Shown here piece by piece: positions 60,807-64,000 of a stretch of DNA of 64,000 bases. The notes beneath the pieces are model-generated. The model had not been told where the DNA came from, searched no databases, and saw nothing but the letters and a program-made list of their open reading frames with translations. Position numbers and translations under genes: made by a program. The stretch covers positions 88,627 through 152,626 of the forward strand of contig JAPOYJ010000011.1 in assembly GCA_026706635.1 (NCBI GenBank), written 5' to 3'. Positions within the stretch are counted from its first letter, which is position 1. Every line of letters begins with the position of its first letter. This DNA comes from Gemmatimonadota bacterium. Lineage in GTDB: Bacteria; Gemmatimonadota; Gemmatimonadetes; Longimicrobiales; Gaopeijiaceae.

Positions 60807-61057
60807 TGACGCCCGATTCCCGGGCTCTCGAGATCCGCGGTCGACTCCGAGGGGACTGGCACGAACCAGTCCTTCTCGGGACAGGAGAGCAGCCACTCGA
60901 CCAGGCCGCTATTCTCTCGCCGATCTGCACGCGCTAGGCGATAGATGCACGGACCAAGCCGTTCGACACTGAACTCCTGACCGGGCAGGACCCCATCGCG
61001 CCGACGAAGCTCGGCTGGCAGCACGAGCTGTCCCCTGGTGGAAATGACGGTCTTCAT
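60803..61057 (-). CDS. vapB: AbrB-type antitoxin (VapB-like)
   Basis: An 84-residue protein with an N-terminal swapped-hairpin AbrB/SpoVT fold: MKTVISTRGQLVLPAELRRRDGVLPGQEFSVERLG. The C-terminal tail (SGLVEWLLSCPEKDWFVPVPSEST) has the aromatic motif that occupies the PIN groove. ATG 61057 is preferred over upstream extension to 61117. Likely an autoregulated operon with the toxin. Confidence 0.85.
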   Translation of the reverse strand: MKTVISTRGQLVLPAELRRRDGVLPGQEFSVERLGPCIYRLARADRRENSGLVEWLLSCPEKDWFVPVPSESTADLESPGIGRQ

Positions 61058-61172
61058 GACGCGTAAGATAGTTGTCTTACTAAGCCTCGCAAGACCTTCG
61101 CCTCTCGAGTTGCGCACTCGCGCGGCAGGTCGGGGGTGATCCTCTTGCCAATGCGCGCCGCCGCAGCCCCGC

Positions 61173-63779
61173 TCACTCGGAGTCCGTCCGGGCCATCGCC
61201 CTGAGCTCGCTCAGCGCATTCAGCGCCTCGAGCGGCGTCACGTTCTCCACGTCCAGGTCGAGTAACCTCTCGACGACCGGGTTGCGCACCTCGAATAGCG
61301 ACATCTGGTCGCGAAGGGCCGGATTGGGGCTCTCCCTGCCCTCCTGGCGGCCTATGCCGCCATCGGCGTGACTCCCCTCCAGCTCGGCCAGCAGATCGAC
61401 CGCGCGCGATATCAGACCGGGGGGCAGCCCGGCCAGGCGGGCCACCTGGATGCCGTAGGAGCGGTCGGCGCCCCCCTCCTCCAGGCGGCGCAGGAAGACT
61501 ATCCCGCCACCCGCCTCGCGAACGGCCACATTCAGGTTCTTCACTCCCCCCAGCGATTCGGCGAGCTGCGTCAGCTCGTGGTAGTGGGTGGCGAAGACCG
61601 CCTTCGCGCCGATCTCGTCGTGGATGTGTTCGGCGAGGGCCCACGCGATCGAGACGCCATCGTACGTGGAGGTGCCGCGGCCGATCTCGTCGAGGAGTAT
61701 CAGGCTGCGCTCGGTCGCGCCGTGCACGATGGCGGCGGTCTCGCTCATCTCCACCATGAAGGTGGACTGCCCCCTGGCCAGGTTGTCCGACGCTCCCACT
61801 CGGGTGAACACCCGGTCGCACACGCCCAGGCAGGCCTCGTCGGCGGGCACGAAAGAACCGATCTGGGCCATGATCTGGATCAGGCCGACCTGGCGCAGAA
61901 CCGTGCTCTTTCCGGCCATGTTGGGACCGGTGAGGATGACGACCCGCCGCTGCGCGTCGAGCTCGATGTCGTTGGGGATGAAGTCCTCGCCGGGGATCAC
62001 CGCCTCGACCACCGGGTGCCTTCCCGCTATGACGCGCACTCCGAAGCCGGTGTCCATCTCAGGCCGGACGTAGCCGCGCGCCTCGGCCACCTCGGCGAGG
62101 GCGGCGATCGCGTCCAGGGTGGCGACGCTCTGCGACGACCGCTGAATCCGCCCCACGGCGAGCGCCAGCTCCGCCCGCAGGCGGAGGAAGAGCGTCTGCT
62201 CGAGGTGCCCGATCCGCTCCTCCGACTCGAAGACCTTCTCCTCCCACTCCTTGAGCTCGAGGGTGAAGTACCGTTCGGCGTTGACGAGCGTCTGGCGACG
62301 GATGAAGTCCTCCGGCACCCGGTCGAGGTTCGCCCGCGTGACCTCGATGTAGTAGCCGAAGACCCGGTTGAATCCCACCTTGAGCGAGCCGATGCCGGTC
62401 CGCTCGCGCTCGCGCGCCTGCATACCCGCAATCGCATCCTGGGCCGCGTCGCGGCTGGCCCGCGCCTCGTCGAGCTCCTCGCTGAAGCCCTCCCGGATCA
62501 CCCCTCCGTCCGCGATGGCGGCGGGCGCCTCCGGGGAGACCGCGCCGGCCACCCTGGCGGCGACCTCGTCGAGCGTGTCGAATCCGCCCGCCTCGGCGAG
62601 AGTCTCGCTCCCCAGGCCTTCGGCCGCCTCGGCCACCGCTCGGAGCGATCCCAGCGACATGCCCAGCGCCAGCACCTCGCGGGGGTTGGCGCGTCCGCTC
62701 CCCACCTTGGTGGCGAGGCGGTCCAGGTCCTTCACCTTCGCGAGCGCCGAACGAAGGCGGGAGCGCGCGTCGGGGGTCGCGACGAGCTCCTCGACGCCGT
62801 CGTGGCGGCGGTGGATGTCGTCGATCTCGAGGAGGGGGGAGAGCACCCAGGAACGCAGCTTGCGCGCGCCCATGGGGGTGGCGGTCGCGTCCAGGATCCC
62901 GAGGAGCGAGGAGCCCCCGGCGTCGGGGCCGAGCGGCTCGACGAGCTCCAGGTTGCGGCGGGTCATCGGGTCGAGCGTCATGAGCGACCCGGGGCGGCGG
63001 ATGCGCGGTGCCAGGAGGTGCTCCGTCGATCCGGGACGAACATCCTCCGCGTAGGCGAGGAGCGCTCCGGCCGTCCTCCAGAGCAGCTCGTCGCCCTCCC
63101 CGAATCCGAATCCGTCGAGCGAATGCACCCTGTACCTGCGCTTCAGCTCGTCGTGCGTCACCTGGGCGTCGAAGAGCCAGTCCGGGCGTAGGCTGGTCAC
63201 CGATCTCCCGGACCCGACCGCGAAGTCCTGCGCCGACTCCGGGAGGAGGACCTCCCGCGGCTCCAGGCGCTCCAGCTCGTCGCCCGCCTCGGTCGAGGCG
63301 ACCTCCTGCAGGCGCAGCTCGCCCGTCGAGATGTCGAGCGCGGCGATGCCGACCTGTTCTCCGTCGGGCAGGAGGGCGACCAGGTAGCTGGGGCGGCGTT
63401 CCTCGAGGAGGGCGTCGGAGACCACGGTGCCGGGAGTCACCTTGTCGACGACCTCGCGGCGCACGATTCCCTTCGCGTCGGCGGCGTCCTCCACCTGCTC
63501 GCAGATCGCGACCTTGCGACCCTTCCGGACGAGCCGGACGAGGTAGTCGTCGAGAGCCTTGGCCGGCACTCCCGCCAGCGGCACCCTGCTGGCAGCGCCG
63601 TTGTTGCGCGAGGTGAGCGTCAGGTCGAGGAGCTCCGCGCCCTCCTCGGCGTCCTCGCAGAAGAGCTCGTAGAAGTCGCCGACCCGGAAGAAGACGAGGG
63701 CGTCCGCGTGGCGCGACTTCACCTCCCGCCACTGTCTCATCAGCGGGGTGTCGGAGCTACGCTTCGAAGGAGTCGGCAA
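61173..63779 (-). CDS. mutS: DNA mismatch repair protein MutS
   Basis: An 868-residue protein recognising mismatches and small loops. N-terminal SSDTPLMRQWREVK followed by ALVFFRVGDFYELFCEDA (mismatch-contacting Phe-x-Glu loop FYEL), connector and lever domains, clamp (RERTGIGSLKVGFNRVFGYYIEVT), and the ABC ATPase with Walker A LTGPNMAGKSTVLRQVGLI, Walker B SLILLDEIGRGTSTYDG and FATHYHEL. TTG 63779 is chosen because the conserved start follows directly; the open frame upstream to 63959 is Pro-rich and runs through repeat DNA. No MutL gene is adjacent. Confidence 0.92.
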   Translation of the reverse strand: MPTPSKRSSDTPLMRQWREVKSRHADALVFFRVGDFYELFCEDAEEGAELLDLTLTSRNNGAASRVPLAGVPAKALDDYLVRLVRKGRKVAICEQVEDAADAKGIVRREVVDKVTPGTVVSDALLEERRPSYLVALLPDGEQVGIAALDISTGELRLQEVASTEAGDELERLEPREVLLPESAQDFAVGSGRSVTSLRPDWLFDAQVTHDELKRRYRVHSLDGFGFGEGDELLWRTAGALLAYAEDVRPGSTEHLLAPRIRRPGSLMTLDPMTRRNLELVEPLGPDAGGSSLLGILDATATPMGARKLRSWVLSPLLEIDDIHRRHDGVEELVATPDARSRLRSALAKVKDLDRLATKVGSGRANPREVLALGMSLGSLRAVAEAAEGLGSETLAEAGGFDTLDEVAARVAGAVSPEAPAAIADGGVIREGFSEELDEARASRDAAQDAIAGMQARERERTGIGSLKVGFNRVFGYYIEVTRANLDRVPEDFIRRQTLVNAERYFTLELKEWEEKVFESEERIGHLEQTLFLRLRAELALAVGRIQRSSQSVATLDAIAALAEVAEARGYVRPEMDTGFGVRVIAGRHPVVEAVIPGEDFIPNDIELDAQRRVVILTGPNMAGKSTVLRQVGLIQIMAQIGSFVPADEACLGVCDRVFTRVGASDNLARGQSTFMVEMSETAAIVHGATERSLILLDEIGRGTSTYDGVSIAWALAEHIHDEIGAKAVFATHYHELTQLAESLGGVKNLNVAVREAGGGIVFLRRLEEGGADRSYGIQVARLAGLPPGLISRAVDLLAELEGSHADGGIGRQEGRESPNPALRDQMSLFEVRNPVVERLLDLDVENVTPLEALNALSELRAMARTDSE

Positions 63780-63837
63780 AGCCTCTCGAGGGGCTGTCGC
63801 GCGGGCGCTTGCAGCCAGCCCGCGCCGCTGTAGGTGA

Positions 63838-63881
63838 CCGAGTAAGGATATCGCCGGAGAGGGGGCCGAACAAGAGAGGGT
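63838..63881. repeat. GATATCGCCGGAGAGG repeat, copy 2
   Basis: CGAGTAAGGATATCGCCGGA then GAGGGGGCCGAACAAGAGAG, matching 60305-60346 at nearly all positions. It lies upstream of mutS; 63882-64000 shows no gene. Confidence 0.6.
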
Positions 63882-64000
63882 GAGGGGTGTTGGCGGCAGC
63901 GGAATAGGTGGAGGTGGCGGGGGCCGAAAAGTCTGCAAGTGTGATCCCGCCTTATTCATGATCGACCTGGGAGCGGGAGCGACGTGAGGCGGTAAGTGTT

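Noticed and set aside
63780..63959. Longer MutS N-terminus from ATG 63959
   Set aside because: Pro-rich translation through repeat DNA; the conserved MutS start SSDTPLMRQW follows TTG 63779 directly.

Overview
The window is about 64 kb of high-GC DNA with many GTG and TTG starts. A sigma/FecR/TonB receptor array, plant-type leucine-rich repeats, tight tail-to-head gene overlaps and the housekeeping gene set together suggest a Gemmatimonadota-like bacterium or a related high-GC Gram-negative lineage. This is inferred from gene content; there is no rRNA to settle it.

Layout. 0-6.5 kb: the start of lon (cut by the window edge), a Nudix hydrolase, a secreted cyclophilin, a sodium:solute symporter behind twin palindromic operators, a 40-residue membrane protein, and an ETF:quinone oxidoreductase. 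6.5-17.8 kb: a minus-strand array of ECF sigma factor, FecR anti-sigma factor and two tandem copies of a lipoprotein plus TonB-dependent receptor module, followed by a leucine-rich-repeat lipoprotein sitting on the scar of a third module. 17.9-30 kb: XdhC/MobA-type molybdenum cofactor maturation genes, a lipoprotein, an M23 peptidase, metG, an acyl-CoA ligase, a creatininase-family protein, phosphomannose isomerase, tRNA-Lys, a Spy-like protein, an MBL-rhodanese protein, RNase P RNA and tRNA-Arg. 30-39.4 kb: amino-acid dehydrogenase, nitroreductase, a GCS2-CBS ligase, an M14 acylase, an aminotransferase, two M16 peptidases and an ADP-ribose-type Nudix hydrolase.

39.4-54.7 kb is an accessory island of defence and toxin-antitoxin genes, much of it damaged: McrB with a truncated McrC, a RelE toxin with an antitoxin fused to a nuclease-like domain, a second toxin/double-RHH pair, antitoxin fragments, a broken beta-propeller gene, an Ada-like protein, a frameshifted Uma2 gene, a frameshifted metalloprotease, VapBC, a D12 adenine methylase with a frameshifted NotI-family nuclease, and a DUF488 protein. 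54.7-64 kb returns to an AAA-ATPase/nuclease, rhomboid protease, D-Ala-D-Ala ligase, cystathionine beta-synthase, a TonB-like lipoprotein, a second VapBC and mutS.

Three dispersed sequence families run through the whole window and are its most unusual feature. (1) Nine copies of an AT-rich 39-bp element made of two 18-bp dyads (TGTAA-N8-TTACA type) whose starts are exactly 21 bp apart; one lies inside a coding sequence and one forms the end of fecR. (2) CTAG-bounded, MITE-like palindromic elements of 37 to 178 bp, several of which supply the TAG stop codon of the gene they abut. (3) A hairpin repeat built on GCAACC...GGGTTGC, restricted to the accessory island, one copy sitting exactly where mcrC breaks off.
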